A model generated the notes under the pieces. The model had not been told where the DNA came from. It was given only the letters and a program-made list of their open reading frames with translations, and made no database searches. The translations under genes and the position numbers were made by a program. A stretch of DNA of 61,011 nucleotides from Actinomycetota bacterium (GTDB taxonomy: Bacteria > Actinomycetota > Acidimicrobiia > Acidimicrobiales > VFJN01), in the NCBI GenBank assembly GCA_009886035.1, contig VFJN01000084.1:1-61011 (forward strand), in the 5' to 3' direction. Of this stretch, positions 24,000 through 33,319 are shown in pieces (within the stretch, counting starts at the first letter, position 1; each line of letters starts with the position of its first letter).

Positions 24000-25292
24000 T
24001 CAGCGGCGACCGGTGATCACCTCAACGCCGAGATAGCTCTGCAACGCTTCCACCACGGCGATCGACCCGTTGGGCTGCCGATGGGTTTCGAGGTAGGCCG
24101 CCACGGTGCGGGGCCAGCCCATGGCCGAGCCATTTACCGTATGGCACACCTCGGTACCCTTACCCCCCACCGGCCGGTACCGGATGTTGGCCCGGCGGGC
24201 CTGGTAATCCGAGAACCAGGACACCGAACTGACCTCGAGCCACATGTCGCACCCGGGGGCGTAGGCCTCGATGTCCCAGGTACGCGCCGCCGATGCCCCA
24301 ATATCTCCGGTACAGAGATCGAGGATCCGGTAGGGCAGACCCAGTTCGGTAAGCAGCGCCTCGCTGCGGGCGAGAATGTCTTCCTGGCAGGCCATTGCCT
24401 CCTCGGCCCCGGTGGCCAACGCCAGTAACTCAACTTTGTCGAACTCGTGCACGCGCAAAAGGCCACGCGTGTCTCGGCCCGCTGCCCCTGCCTCCCGCCG
24501 AAAGCACGACGTGTGGGCGGTGTAGCGCAGGGGCAAGTCGGCGCCGTCGAGCACCTCATCCCGATGCATGGAGGTGAGCGGAACCTCCGCCGTGGGGATC
24601 GCCCAAAGATCGTCGCGTTCGATGTGGTACGCCTCGTCGTCGAACTTGGGGAGATGACCGGTGGCGATCATCGTGTCAGTTCGAACCAGGCTCGGCGGAC
24701 GAAGTTCCTCAAAGGCATCCGCGTTGCGGTCGAGGCTGAGTTGCACCATGGCGCGCAACAGCCGCGCGCCCCAGCCGCGGTACATGGTGAACATGGAGCC
24801 AGCGATCTTGGTGGCCCGCTCCCCGTCGAGGATCCCGAGTTGGCTCCCGATGTCCCAGTGCGGAACCCGCTGGTGGTCGCCGTAGGCATCGGGATCGAAC
24901 CCCTCGAGACGCAGCACGATGTTGTCGGCCTCGCCCGCCCCGGTGGGGCAGTCCGGAGACGGCACGTTGGGGGTGCGCAGCAGGAGGTCTCGCATCTCGG
25001 CGGCGAGCTCTGCCACCGAGGCATCGAGGGCCTTCTCCTGCTCACCCAACACCCGGCTCTCCGCCATCAGGGCCTCGGCGCCATCAGCATCACCCTGGGC
25101 CCGTAACCGGCCCACGTCCTTGGACAACGCCTTCACCTGGGCCCGTCGGTCGTCTCGTTCGGTGCCCAGGGATCGCTGACGAATATCGAGATCGATGATG
25201 CGATCCACCGAGGCGGCGGCGTCGCCTCCCCGCTGGGCCAGTCCGGCCCGCAAGACGTCGGGTTCGGAACGGAAGCGGCGAATGTCGAGCAT
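24000..25292 (-). CDS. serS: seryl-tRNA synthetase
   Basis: SerRS charges tRNA-Ser. The 430 residues begin with the N-terminal helical arm (MLDIRRFRSEPDVLRAGL onward, with coiled-coil QAQVK-type heptads to about 110) and continue into the class II core with motif 2 TSCFRREAGAAGRDTRGLLRVHEFDKVE and motif 3 near NGSAMGWPRTVAAYLE. The ATG at 25292 is supported by a TACCGT hexamer 8 nt upstream; the open frame beyond overlaps the aminotransferase gene. Confidence 0.98.
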   Translation of the reverse strand: MLDIRRFRSEPDVLRAGLAQRGGDAAASVDRIIDLDIRQRSLGTERDDRRAQVKALSKDVGRLRAQGDADGAEALMAESRVLGEQEKALDASVAELAAEMRDLLLRTPNVPSPDCPTGAGEADNIVLRLEGFDPDAYGDHQRVPHWDIGSQLGILDGERATKIAGSMFTMYRGWGARLLRAMVQLSLDRNADAFEELRPPSLVRTDTMIATGHLPKFDDEAYHIERDDLWAIPTAEVPLTSMHRDEVLDGADLPLRYTAHTSCFRREAGAAGRDTRGLLRVHEFDKVELLALATGAEEAMACQEDILARSEALLTELGLPYRILDLCTGDIGASAARTWDIEAYAPGCDMWLEVSSVSWFSDYQARRANIRYRPVGGKGTEVCHTVNGSAMGWPRTVAAYLETHRQPNGSIAVVEALQSYLGVEVITGRR

Positions 25293-25300
25293 GACCCCAG

Positions 25301-25306
25301 ACGGTA
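25301..25306 (-). promoter_or_regulatory. -10 hexamer of serS
   Basis: TACCGT read on the minus strand, 8 nt before the ATG at 25292. Confidence 0.5.
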
Positions 25307-25356
25307 GCGGCGGACCACCGCTAGGTTGGGCTCCTGACCGGAGTAGAGAGGCCGCC

Positions 25357-26574
25357 GTGACTGAGCACATATCTGATGTCTGGTTTCGAGTGACCGACTT
25401 GGAGGTGGTCTCCGGCACAGGGTGCGTGGTGACCACCAGCACCGGCGAGGACTACCTGGACTTTTCCAGCGGCATCGCGGTCACCAGCACCGGCCACTGT
25501 CACCCCCATGTCGTGGCGGCTATCCAAGCCCAGGCCGCCCGGTTCATCCACGCCCAGGTCAACGTCTATCGCCACGATCGGCTGGCCGAGCTGGCGGGGC
25601 GCCTCGCCGCCATCGCCCCGGAGCCGGTCGACACGTTCTTCTTCGCCAACTCCGGGGCCGAGGCCACCGAGGGCGCGGTGAAACTGGCCAAGCAAGCCAC
25701 CGGGCGACCGAATGTGATCGTCTTCCAGGGCAGTTTCCACGGCCGCACCCACCTGACCATGGCGATGACCACCTCCAAGACGATCTACCGGGCCGGCCAT
25801 GACCCCCTACCCAGCGGCGTGTTCGTGGCACCGTTCCCCCACTCCGACGATGACGTCGATCGCTGCCTGGCGGCGGTCCGTCTGCTGCTCGTCAGCCAGA
25901 CCTCCCCCGCCGACACCGCCGCTATGGTGCTGGAACCCGTGCTGGGGGAAGGCGGCTATCTCCCGGCCCCCACTGCCTTCCTGCAGGGTCTGGCGGCGAT
26001 CTGTCAGGAGCACGGGATCCTCTTCGTCGCCGACGAGGTACAGAGCGGATTCGGTCGGACCGGGACCATGTTTTGCATCGAGCAGCACCAGGTGCGCCCC
26101 GACATCATCGTGATGGCTAAGGGCTTGGCCTCGGGCTTCCCGATCTCGGCCATTGGCGCGTCGGCGGAGATCATGGCCCGCTGGCCGCCGGGCAGCCACG
26201 GTGGTACCTACGGCGGTAATCCCATCGGCTGTGCGGCCGCTATCGCCACCATCGATGTGCTCACCGAGCCCGGTTTCCTCGCCCAGGTGGTGGCCCGCGG
26301 TGACCAACTCCGCGCCGGCCTGCGGGCCCTGGCGGCCCACCACCCCGGCATCGTCGACGTGCGGGGTCCGGGCCTGATGGTGGCGAGCGAGTTTGCCGAC
26401 GCCGCCCGGGTCGGTCCCGTGCTCACGCATTGCCTGCGCGAGGGCCACCTGATCCTCATGAACGCCGGAACCTTCGGCAACGTGGTGCGTTGGATGCCTC
26501 CTCTGGTGGTCACCGAAGCCGAAATCGACGAAGCCCTCGCCGCCTTCGGCCGAGCCCTCGCCGCCACCGGATAA
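25357..26574 (+). CDS. class III aminotransferase (acetylornithine/4-aminobutyrate type)
   Basis: The 405-residue PLP enzyme has the cofactor-binding FFANSGAEATEGAVKLA, the Asp in LFVADEVQSGFGRTG, and the Schiff-base lysine in VMAKGLASGFPISAIG, followed by HGGTYGGNPIGCAAA. These place it with 4-aminobutyrate, acetylornithine and related omega-aminotransferases. No arginine or GABA genes flank it, so the amino donor is uncertain. The GTG at 25357 is the first start that does not overlap serS; an AGAGAGG precedes it. Confidence 0.91.
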   Translation: MTEHISDVWFRVTDLEVVSGTGCVVTTSTGEDYLDFSSGIAVTSTGHCHPHVVAAIQAQAARFIHAQVNVYRHDRLAELAGRLAAIAPEPVDTFFFANSGAEATEGAVKLAKQATGRPNVIVFQGSFHGRTHLTMAMTTSKTIYRAGHDPLPSGVFVAPFPHSDDDVDRCLAAVRLLLVSQTSPADTAAMVLEPVLGEGGYLPAPTAFLQGLAAICQEHGILFVADEVQSGFGRTGTMFCIEQHQVRPDIIVMAKGLASGFPISAIGASAEIMARWPPGSHGGTYGGNPIGCAAAIATIDVLTEPGFLAQVVARGDQLRAGLRALAAHHPGIVDVRGPGLMVASEFADAARVGPVLTHCLREGHLILMNAGTFGNVVRWMPPLVVTEAEIDEALAAFGRALAATG

Positions 26575-26614
26575 CCCTCCTCCCCCCGGCACCGAGATGG
26601 TCTCCCGGGCTGGC

Positions 26615-26620
26615 TAGCGT
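26615..26620 (+). promoter_or_regulatory. -10 hexamer of the ABC exporter operon
   Basis: TAGCGT, 7 nt before the ATG at 26628. Confidence 0.55.
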
Positions 26621-26627
26621 GGCCGGT

Positions 26628-27575
26628 ATGGCCGCGGTAGAGGTGCACGAGTTGACCGTGCGCTACGGCGACACCATCGCGGTGGATGGCATCAGCTTCG
26701 AAGCGCAGGCCGGGCAGATAACGGCCATCCTGGGACCAAACGGCGCCGGGAAAACCACCACCGTGGAGGTATTGGAAGGCTTCCGCCGACCCCTGGCTGG
26801 CCGAATCTCCGTGGCCGGCCTCGACCCCATCGCCGACCATGCCGCCCTCACCCGCCGCATGGGTGTGATGCTCCAAAGCGGTGGGGTGGGCCCGGGCGTT
26901 CGGGTGTTGGAAGCGCTACGCCACACCGCCGCCCTTTATGACAACAGCCTCGACCCCCGTACGTTGCTCGAACAGGTGGGCCTCAACGGCACGGAGCATC
27001 GAACGTGGCGACAGATCTCCGGCGGCGAACAACGTCGCTTGGCCCTGGCGCTGGCGCTGGTGGGGCGTCCGCAGGTGGCGTTCCTCGACGAGCCCGGTTC
27101 GGGAGTGGACCCGCAGGGGCGACTAGCCATTCGCGAGGTAGTGGCGGGCCTACGCGACGACGGCGTCACCGTGGTGCTCACCACCCACGATCTCGATGAG
27201 GTGGAGAAACTGGCCGACCATGTCGTGATCCTCGACGGCGGCCGGATTGTGGCGGCGGGGAGCCCGGCGCAGTTGATGACGGCCGGACAATCCGACGAGG
27301 TGCGCTTCGGTGCACCCCCGGGACTCGACGCCACCGCACTCGCTCAGCGAATCGGCGCCCCCGTGCACGAGGGGGCACCGGGCGAATACGTGGTGGCGGC
27401 CCCGGGCACCCCTGCCCTGGTCGCCGCGCTCACCGCCTGGCTGGCCGAGCACGACCTCCCCCTCGCCGACCTACGCGCCGGGCGCCAGCGCCTCGAAGAC
27501 GTGTTCCTTCGCCTCGTGGCCGAAGGGTCCTTCACCCGCCCGGAACCGCGGCGCCGGCGGCGAGGGCGGCGATGA
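26628..27575 (+). CDS. ABC transporter ATP-binding protein
   Basis: The 315-residue ATPase has Walker A GPNGAGKTTT, signature ISGGEQRRLALALAL, Walker B VAFLDEPGSGVD and the switch His in LTTHDLDE. A C-terminal extension of about 90 residues after the core is as in DrrA-type exporters of drugs and lipids. It pairs with the overlapping ABC-2 permease gene. The start at 26628 is chosen because the -10 hexamer covers the only nearby upstream alternative. The substrate is unknown; drug or lipid export is typical of the family. Confidence 0.95.
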   Translation: MAAVEVHELTVRYGDTIAVDGISFEAQAGQITAILGPNGAGKTTTVEVLEGFRRPLAGRISVAGLDPIADHAALTRRMGVMLQSGGVGPGVRVLEALRHTAALYDNSLDPRTLLEQVGLNGTEHRTWRQISGGEQRRLALALALVGRPQVAFLDEPGSGVDPQGRLAIREVVAGLRDDGVTVVLTTHDLDEVEKLADHVVILDGGRIVAAGSPAQLMTAGQSDEVRFGAPPGLDATALAQRIGAPVHEGAPGEYVVAAPGTPALVAALTAWLAEHDLPLADLRAGRQRLEDVFLRLVAEGSFTRPEPRRRRRGRR

Positions 27576-28288
27576 AACCCCTCCTCGCCCACCTGCGCCT
27601 CGAACTCACCCTGATCGCCCGCAACGGCGAGTCGTTGCTCCTCACGCTGGGCATTCCCGTGCTGTTGCTCACGTTCTTCGCCACGGTGGATGTACTGCCG
27701 ATCGACGGCGAGCCGATCAACTTTCTGGCCCCGGGGGTACTGGCGCTGGCCGTGCTGTCGACCTCGCTGGTGAACCTGGCCATCAGTACGGGGTTCGAGC
27801 GCGAGTACGGCGTGCTCAAACGTCTGGGATCCACCCCGCTCGGCCGGCCGCGTCTCCTCGCCGCCAAGACGCTCGCCACCCTGGCGGTGGAGATCGTGCA
27901 GGTGGGAACCCTGTGGATCCTGGCCCTCGCCCTCGGATGGGACCCGAGCGTGAGGGTGGGATTCCTCGCCGCCATGGTCCTCGGCACCATCGGCTGCGCC
28001 GGTCTGGCGTTGTGTCTCGCCGGTTCCCTCAAAGCCCTCGTGACACTGGCCGCCGCTAACGGCCTTTACCTTCTGCTCCTGCTGCTGTCGGGCATGGTCA
28101 TCCCCATTGCCCAGCTCCCCGGTCCGATCCAAGGCATCGCCCGGGCGCTGCCGAGTGGCGCCATGACCGAGGCTGTCCGGGGATCGCTGAGCGCTGGAGG
28201 CTCCGTACCCGGCCGCGCGTGGGCGGCGCTGGTGATCTGGGCTGTCCTCAGCCCGCTCCTGGCTGTCCGTCTCTTTCGCTGGGAATAG
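27572..28288 (+). CDS. ABC-2 type transporter permease
   Basis: The 238-residue membrane protein has six helices in the ABC-2 layout, with a conserved region after helix 2 (STGFEREYGVLKRLGSTPLGRPRLLAAK) and LLLSGMVIPIAQLPGPIQGIARALPSGAMTEAVR before the last helix. It overlaps the ATPase gene by four bases (ATGA), so the two form one exporter. A hairpin made from its stop codon and the stop codon of ctaG ends the transcript. Confidence 0.92.
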   Translation: MKPLLAHLRLELTLIARNGESLLLTLGIPVLLLTFFATVDVLPIDGEPINFLAPGVLALAVLSTSLVNLAISTGFEREYGVLKRLGSTPLGRPRLLAAKTLATLAVEIVQVGTLWILALALGWDPSVRVGFLAAMVLGTIGCAGLALCLAGSLKALVTLAAANGLYLLLLLLSGMVIPIAQLPGPIQGIARALPSGAMTEAVRGSLSAGGSVPGRAWAALVIWAVLSPLLAVRLFRWE

Positions 28289-28308
28289 GCCCCCGGGCCC
28301 CGGGCCTA
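28286..28308. terminator. bidirectional hairpin between convergent genes
   Basis: TAGGCCC (28286-28292) and GGGCCTA (28302-28308) are exact complements around a GC-rich loop. The outer TAG of one arm is the permease stop and the CTA of the other is the ctaG stop. There is no T-run, so termination strength is uncertain, but the placement suits both transcripts. Confidence 0.55.
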
Positions 28309-29199
28309 CCGCTGAGGTTCGGGGACCGTCGGGGCGGGGTGGTCGTGGAAGGATCGCTCCACCTCGTCCCACGTGAGGACCTCGCGTTCGGTGGGCACAT
28401 AGCCGCGGTTGCTGGCCTGCTCATGACGCGCCGCCCACCGGAAGAAGATCACCACGATGATCACCCACAAGAAACTCCCGCCCACCAGTTTCATGATGGC
28501 GCCCGCCGCTTGCTGATCGGTTACCACCGAAATGCCCCACATCCGCTCGGGGATGTCGTAGGTCTTGTACACGGCACCGGTGGCAAACACCATCCAGGCC
28601 CCCGGCACGGTCGGCACGAGTGATTGTATGAAGAGGTAGATCATCTGGCCCGGCAAGGAGATCCGCACCTCGGGGAACGGGCCGCACACCGGCATCCAAA
28701 ACAGCAGGGCTGACGCCACCAGGGCCGTGTGTACCCCGTAATGAAACAGCCCGTTGCTGGCGGCGGTGTTGACCACGATCGGGGCGTGCGACCCCAGGGT
28801 GAGCAAGGCCATGATCGCCCCCGCCGGCACTGGCCGGGCCAGCCGGTGAACGATCGTGTTCACACGGCCATTGCCCACCACGAGGCGGGCCAGCCACTCG
28901 GGAATGGCCATCAACATGGCCGCCGCCACCAGGAGGGTGAGAACGAGATGTTGGCTCATGTGCACGAGAAAGAGATAGCGCTCGGCCACATCGTGGACGG
29001 GCCAATCCGATGCGGCCCACAGCAGAAGGATTGCCATGGCGAACCAACACCACTGCGACCGACTGATGGCGGGGGTCCCAGCCGGAACGATCTTGGGCCC
29101 GATCACCAGCCCGGCGTAGAGATAGAGCCCGGTGATTCCGACCACCAGCAGCCACACTTCGGGGTGGGGCACCCAGGCGAGGAAATCGACCGGTGGCAT
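28306..29199 (-). CDS. ctaG: cytochrome c oxidase assembly factor CtaG
   Basis: The 297-residue polytopic protein matches the caa3-type CtaG family (distinct from Cox11), needed to assemble the copper sites of the oxidase. Motifs are HPEVWLLVVGITGLYLYA, FLVHMSQHLVLTLLVAAAMLMAIPEWL, FHYGVHTALVASALLFW and DQQAAGAIMKLVGGSFLW. It is the last gene of the oxidase operon, 7 nt after the COX4 gene. Confidence 0.92.
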   Translation of the reverse strand: MPPVDFLAWVPHPEVWLLVVGITGLYLYAGLVIGPKIVPAGTPAISRSQWCWFAMAILLLWAASDWPVHDVAERYLFLVHMSQHLVLTLLVAAAMLMAIPEWLARLVVGNGRVNTIVHRLARPVPAGAIMALLTLGSHAPIVVNTAASNGLFHYGVHTALVASALLFWMPVCGPFPEVRISLPGQMIYLFIQSLVPTVPGAWMVFATGAVYKTYDIPERMWGISVVTDQQAAGAIMKLVGGSFLWVIIVVIFFRWAARHEQASNRGYVPTEREVLTWDEVERSFHDHPAPTVPEPQR

Positions 29200-29206
29200 C
29201 AGTGAC

Positions 29207-29560
29207 TCACCGGAGAATCTGGAGAAAGTCGCTGGAGAAAAAGCCGAAGGTGGTCAACATGACGCCGAACACCACCACGGAAAGGAAAAGGCCGAAGAGG
29301 AACACCCGGCGGAAGATCGGATTGTCGTACTTCAGATGCATGAAGTACCCGGCCACTATGAGGAACTTTACGATCATCATCGGCACCAGAATCCCTACCA
29401 ACAACGTGGTCGTGGCTTCTTCGATGAAGTAAGTGCCCACCTCGAGGACGGTGATGAAGGCGAGGATCAGCGTGATCTTCACGTACTGCGCGTCCGACGG
29501 CAGATCGTGACCGTGGCCGACGGGGGCTTCGGCGGGTTCGTTGTCGGTGATGGTGGTCAT
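29207..29560 (-). CDS. cytochrome c oxidase subunit IV
   Basis: The 117-residue protein has three membrane helices and the prokaryotic COX4 signature LIVAGYFMHLKYDNP. It is a small structural subunit of the aa3/caa3 oxidase. A His-rich N-terminus (VGHGHDLP) precedes the first helix. It lies between ctaE and ctaG with 16- and 7-nt gaps. Confidence 0.92.
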   Translation of the reverse strand: MTTITDNEPAEAPVGHGHDLPSDAQYVKITLILAFITVLEVGTYFIEEATTTLLVGILVPMMIVKFLIVAGYFMHLKYDNPIFRRVFLFGLFLSVVVFGVMLTTFGFFSSDFLQILR

Positions 29561-29576
29561 GAGATCGTCCTCGGGT

Positions 29577-30185
29577 TCAAGGGATCAGGTAGACGACGGT
29601 GAAAATGATAATCCACACGATGTCGACAAAGTGCCAGTACAGGCCAATTGTTTCAACCGTTTCCGACCGCTCCGGGCCCAGATTGCCCCGAAACGACATC
29701 ACCAGCATGGACATCAACATCACGATCCCCACACTCACGTGCACGCCGTGGAAGGCGGTGAGCGTGTAAAACGCCGAACCAAAGATGTTGGTGGTGTAGC
29801 CCAAGCCCTCTCGGTAGAAGGTAGTGAACTCGTACACCTGCCCGCCGATGAACACCGCCCCCAGCATGGCGGTAGTGCCCAGCCAGATGCGGTTGAGACG
29901 CACATCCCCGCGCATGAGGGACGACACCGCCAGGACCATCGTGAGCGAACTCATCAGTAGCACGAAGGTGCTGACCGAGGTGAAGGGGATGTCGAATAAT
30001 TCCTCGGGCGTGGGGCCACCCACACTGCGGTGACGGAGCAACAGGTAGGTGGAGATGAGGCTGCCGAACAGCAGGCAATCCGACCCTAAGTACACCCACA
30101 TGGCCAGTTTCGTGTTCGAAATACCCGTCGAGGTGGCGTGACCGTGGTCGGCCGCTCCCGGAGTTCCCAGCGCCGTGTCAGTCAC
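29577..30185 (-). CDS. ctaE: cytochrome c oxidase subunit III
   Basis: The 202-residue subunit has the short five-helix form of bacterial subunit III. Conserved features are WVYLGSDCLLFGSLISTYL, AFYTLTAFHGVHVSVGIVML and GLYWHFVDIVWIIIFTVVYL, including the His, Glu and Asp residues expected of a functional subunit. Its start overlaps the end of ctaD by eight bases. A paralogue lacking these residues is encoded at 34180-34791. Confidence 0.95.
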   Translation of the reverse strand: MTDTALGTPGAADHGHATSTGISNTKLAMWVYLGSDCLLFGSLISTYLLLRHRSVGGPTPEELFDIPFTSVSTFVLLMSSLTMVLAVSSLMRGDVRLNRIWLGTTAMLGAVFIGGQVYEFTTFYREGLGYTTNIFGSAFYTLTAFHGVHVSVGIVMLMSMLVMSFRGNLGPERSETVETIGLYWHFVDIVWIIIFTVVYLIP

Positions 30186-32187
30186 CGACGGTCACCTCTT
30201 CGCGCTCGGCGGCGGGAGCCGCATGGTCGTCATCGCCGTCATCGTGGCCATTGCCGTCGTGGCCGTGCGGGAGTTGGTCCTCATCGTCGCTCGGCTCCAA
30301 CGCCCAGCCCACCATCGAGCCGAGCAGTACCAGGCCGCCCACGAAGGAAATCGCGAGGTTGAAAATGAGGCCATAGCCAATGAGGGGGAAGGCGGTCGCC
30401 ATGACGATCGGCCAGTAGGACGGCGCCGGCAGATGGGCCCGAGAGCCATCGCCGATCATGGCGATCTCTTCGGGCTCGTGCACCTTTACCACCCGACCGG
30501 TTTCGTCGGCCTGGTACTTGCGGTGCCACCAATCATCAAAGTGCACCACCACCGGATCGTCGTCGAAGTTGTGCTCCGGGGTAGGCGAGGGAACGCTCCA
30601 CTCCAGGCTGCGGCCATCCCAGGGATCCGGTCCGGGCGCCGACTGCAGGTGAGCCCCCCGCTTCGAGCGGGCAATGTTCACGAAGAAGATCAGAACGCTC
30701 AGCGCAATGATGAACGCCCCGATGGTGGAGACAAAGTTCCAGAAATTGAAGCCGTACCCATCGCGATACGTCTGGATCCGGCGGTTCATTCCCTGCAGGC
30801 CCAAGATGTGCATAGGGCCGAAGGTGAGGTTGAAGCCCACCAGCGTCAACCAAAAATGCACCTTGCCTAGTTTGTCGTCGAGGAAATAGCCGAACACCTT
30901 CGGCCACCAGAAGTAGAAGCCGCCGAGGAAGCCGAAGAGGGCCCCACCAAAGATCACATAGTGGAAGTGGGCCACGATGTAATACGTGTCGGTTTGTTGC
31001 GTATCAGCGGGGGCCACGGCGTGGGTTACCCCGGACAGACCACCGATGGTGAACATCGCTACCAGCCCGATCGAGAACAACAAGGGGGTGGTGAAGCTGA
31101 TCTTCCCGCCCCACAGCGTGGCCATCCAGTTCAAGATCTTTACCCCGGTGGGCACGGCAATGAACATGGTGGACACCGAGAACGCCGCTACCGAGATTGG
31201 ACCGAGACCGGAGGCGAACATGTGGTGAGCCCACACGCCCCAGCCCATGAACCCGATGGCGATACCCGAGAACACCATGAAGGGGTAACCGAAGATCGGC
31301 TTCCGGGAAAACACCGGGATGATCTCCGAGACGATGCCAAAGGCAGGAAGGATGAGGATGTAGACCTCGGGATGTCCGAAAATCCAGAAGAGGTGCTCCC
31401 AGAGCAGTGGGTCTGCCCCCTGCTGCACGTTGAAGAAGTTGGCGCCGAAGAGTCGGTCGAAGGTGAGCAGGAAAAGCGCCACGGAGATCACCGGCACGGC
31501 AAAGATGAGAAGCACCTGGGTGACCAGGCTCATCCAGGTGAACACCGGCAACTTCATCATCGTCATACCCGGGGCCCGCATGTTGAGCACGGTGACCACG
31601 AGGTTGACACCACCCACCAGCGAGGCGATGCCGGTGATCTGCAGGCCGATGGCGTAGAAGTCCATGCCGTGGCTGGGTGAGAAGATGACGCCGGTGTTGG
31701 GGGCGTAGGCAAACCATCCGCCGTCGGCGCCACCGCCGAGGAACCAGGAGGTGTTGAGGAAGATTCCGCCGAAAATGAACGTCCAGAAACTCAGGGCGTT
31801 GAGGCGGGGGAAGGCCACATCACGAGCCCCGATCTGCAGCGGCATGAGATAGTTCATGAAGGCGGCGCCCATCGGCATCACCACCAAGAAAATCATCGTG
31901 ACGCCGTGCATCGTGAACACCTGGTTGTACAGGGCCGCCGACAGAAGTTTCTGACCGGGCGCCGCCAATTGCGCCCGAATGGCTAGCGCTTCGATGCCAC
32001 CGATCACGAAGAAGAAGAGCGACGACGCTCCGTACATGATGCCGATCTTCTTGTGATCCACCGTGGACACCCAGGAGCGCCACCCAGTTTTGGCCCGGGG
32101 CCGGCTGAACACACCCATCGGGGCGCGAGCCACTCCGGCCCCCGGGGGAAGGGCAAGAATATCTGAGGACCGTTCAATAATCGCCAT
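30178..32187 (-). CDS. ctaD: cytochrome c oxidase subunit I with C-terminal extension
   Basis: This is the catalytic subunit of a type A haem-copper oxidase, reducing oxygen to water and pumping protons. All ligands are present: H94 (TMHGVTM) and H409 for haem a, H407 for haem a3, and H272 (GHPEVY, with E274 and Y276), H321 and H322 (AHHMF) for CuB. At 669 residues it is about 100 longer than a minimal subunit I. After the core come two further hydrophobic segments (YWPIVMATAFPLIGYGLIF, VLLGSMVGWAL) like a fused CtaF subunit, then a His/Asp-rich tail (PHGHDGNGHDDGDDDH). Confidence 0.97.
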   Translation of the reverse strand: MAIIERSSDILALPPGAGVARAPMGVFSRPRAKTGWRSWVSTVDHKKIGIMYGASSLFFFVIGGIEALAIRAQLAAPGQKLLSAALYNQVFTMHGVTMIFLVVMPMGAAFMNYLMPLQIGARDVAFPRLNALSFWTFIFGGIFLNTSWFLGGGADGGWFAYAPNTGVIFSPSHGMDFYAIGLQITGIASLVGGVNLVVTVLNMRAPGMTMMKLPVFTWMSLVTQVLLIFAVPVISVALFLLTFDRLFGANFFNVQQGADPLLWEHLFWIFGHPEVYILILPAFGIVSEIIPVFSRKPIFGYPFMVFSGIAIGFMGWGVWAHHMFASGLGPISVAAFSVSTMFIAVPTGVKILNWMATLWGGKISFTTPLLFSIGLVAMFTIGGLSGVTHAVAPADTQQTDTYYIVAHFHYVIFGGALFGFLGGFYFWWPKVFGYFLDDKLGKVHFWLTLVGFNLTFGPMHILGLQGMNRRIQTYRDGYGFNFWNFVSTIGAFIIALSVLIFFVNIARSKRGAHLQSAPGPDPWDGRSLEWSVPSPTPEHNFDDDPVVVHFDDWWHRKYQADETGRVVKVHEPEEIAMIGDGSRAHLPAPSYWPIVMATAFPLIGYGLIFNLAISFVGGLVLLGSMVGWALEPSDDEDQLPHGHDGNGHDDGDDDHAAPAAEREEVTVGD

Positions 32188-32194
32188 CGGGGGG

Positions 32195-33319
32195 TTACTC
32201 CAGCGTTCTCAGGTAGGCGACGAGGGCATCAATCTGTGACTCAGTAAGTTGAAGGTTCGGCATACCGCGCCCACCCTGGGGATACATCGGCTTCTCGGCG
32301 GGCGGATTGCGGAGCCACTTTTTGACGTCGGCAACATTGAAAATCTTACCGATCTCTTCGGTATCCACCTCCCCGTTTACGTTGGTATCAAGCCAAAGAT
32401 CGAAAATGGAGCCCGCAAATACACCACGACTGGCGAAGTGCGTGAGATTCGGAGCCGCTCCACTCACCTGGGCAGTGCCTTTGTAGATATCGGCATCCCC
32501 GCCCGGCCCGCTCGCGAGGTGACAGCCCGAGCAGGAGATGCGGAACTGCTCGAGGCCCTTCTTAGCCAATGCCTCCTGCGGCACGTCGGCACCGGTGAGT
32601 TGGTTGTCCTGCCATGTCTTGTAGTCGGCGGCGGCCAAGGCGACCACTCGCATTCGCATGTACGAATGGGAAAGACCACAGAACTCGCTGCACTGGCCTC
32701 GGTACACCCCGGGCTCGTCGGCTTCGATGGTGAGCGGCTGGGCCCGTCCGGGAACGGCGTCACGCTTGCCGTTGAGGGCGGGAATCCAGAAGGAGTGGAT
32801 CACGTCACGCGACTGGATGGTGAGAGCGATGGGTTGGCCGACCGGGATCACCAGATCATTTGCCGTGATGATGTCGTCTTCGCCGTCACCATCTACGTCG
32901 TAGCGATACTCCCACCACCACTGCTGACCAATCACCGTGACCTCTTGGGCATCGGCAGGCGTATCGGCGAGATCAAACAGGGTGAACACCGAGGCGGCCC
33001 CCACGCCGGCAAGCACCAGCGCCGGGAGAATGGTCCAGCCGATTTCGAGTTTGAAGTTGCCATGGTGCTGGACCGGAAGGCTGTCGTCGTCTTTACGCCG
33101 ACGGAACTTGATGGCCAGGAACAGCACGCCAAACTCCACCAGCACGAACACCACCGCCGCGATGGCGAAAACGGGCACGACCAGGTTCTGGATGGCGTCG
33201 GCCTCCGGCCCCTTGGGGTTCAGAGAGTCGAGCGGAGCATCGGTGGCACAGGCTCCGAGCGCCAGAAGGATCGGCACTCCCAGCAGCGCCTTCACGAGAC
33301 CAGAGTTACGTAGCTTCAT
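32195..33319 (-). CDS. ctaC: cytochrome c oxidase subunit II fused to cytochrome c
   Basis: The 374-residue protein begins with a lipoprotein-type signal (lipobox LGAC), followed by a membrane helix, the CuA domain (ligands in CSEFCGLSHSYM, about 245) and a C-terminal cytochrome c domain with the haem motif CSGCH and a distal Met in GMPNLQ. This is the caa3 layout, in which the oxidase accepts electrons through its own bound cytochrome c. The ATG at 33319 shares TGATG with the gene upstream; the longer open frame on the same strand runs through that gene and is rejected. Confidence 0.96.
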   Translation of the reverse strand: MKLRNSGLVKALLGVPILLALGACATDAPLDSLNPKGPEADAIQNLVVPVFAIAAVVFVLVEFGVLFLAIKFRRRKDDDSLPVQHHGNFKLEIGWTILPALVLAGVGAASVFTLFDLADTPADAQEVTVIGQQWWWEYRYDVDGDGEDDIITANDLVIPVGQPIALTIQSRDVIHSFWIPALNGKRDAVPGRAQPLTIEADEPGVYRGQCSEFCGLSHSYMRMRVVALAAADYKTWQDNQLTGADVPQEALAKKGLEQFRISCSGCHLASGPGGDADIYKGTAQVSGAAPNLTHFASRGVFAGSIFDLWLDTNVNGEVDTEEIGKIFNVADVKKWLRNPPAEKPMYPQGGRGMPNLQLTESQIDALVAYLRTLE

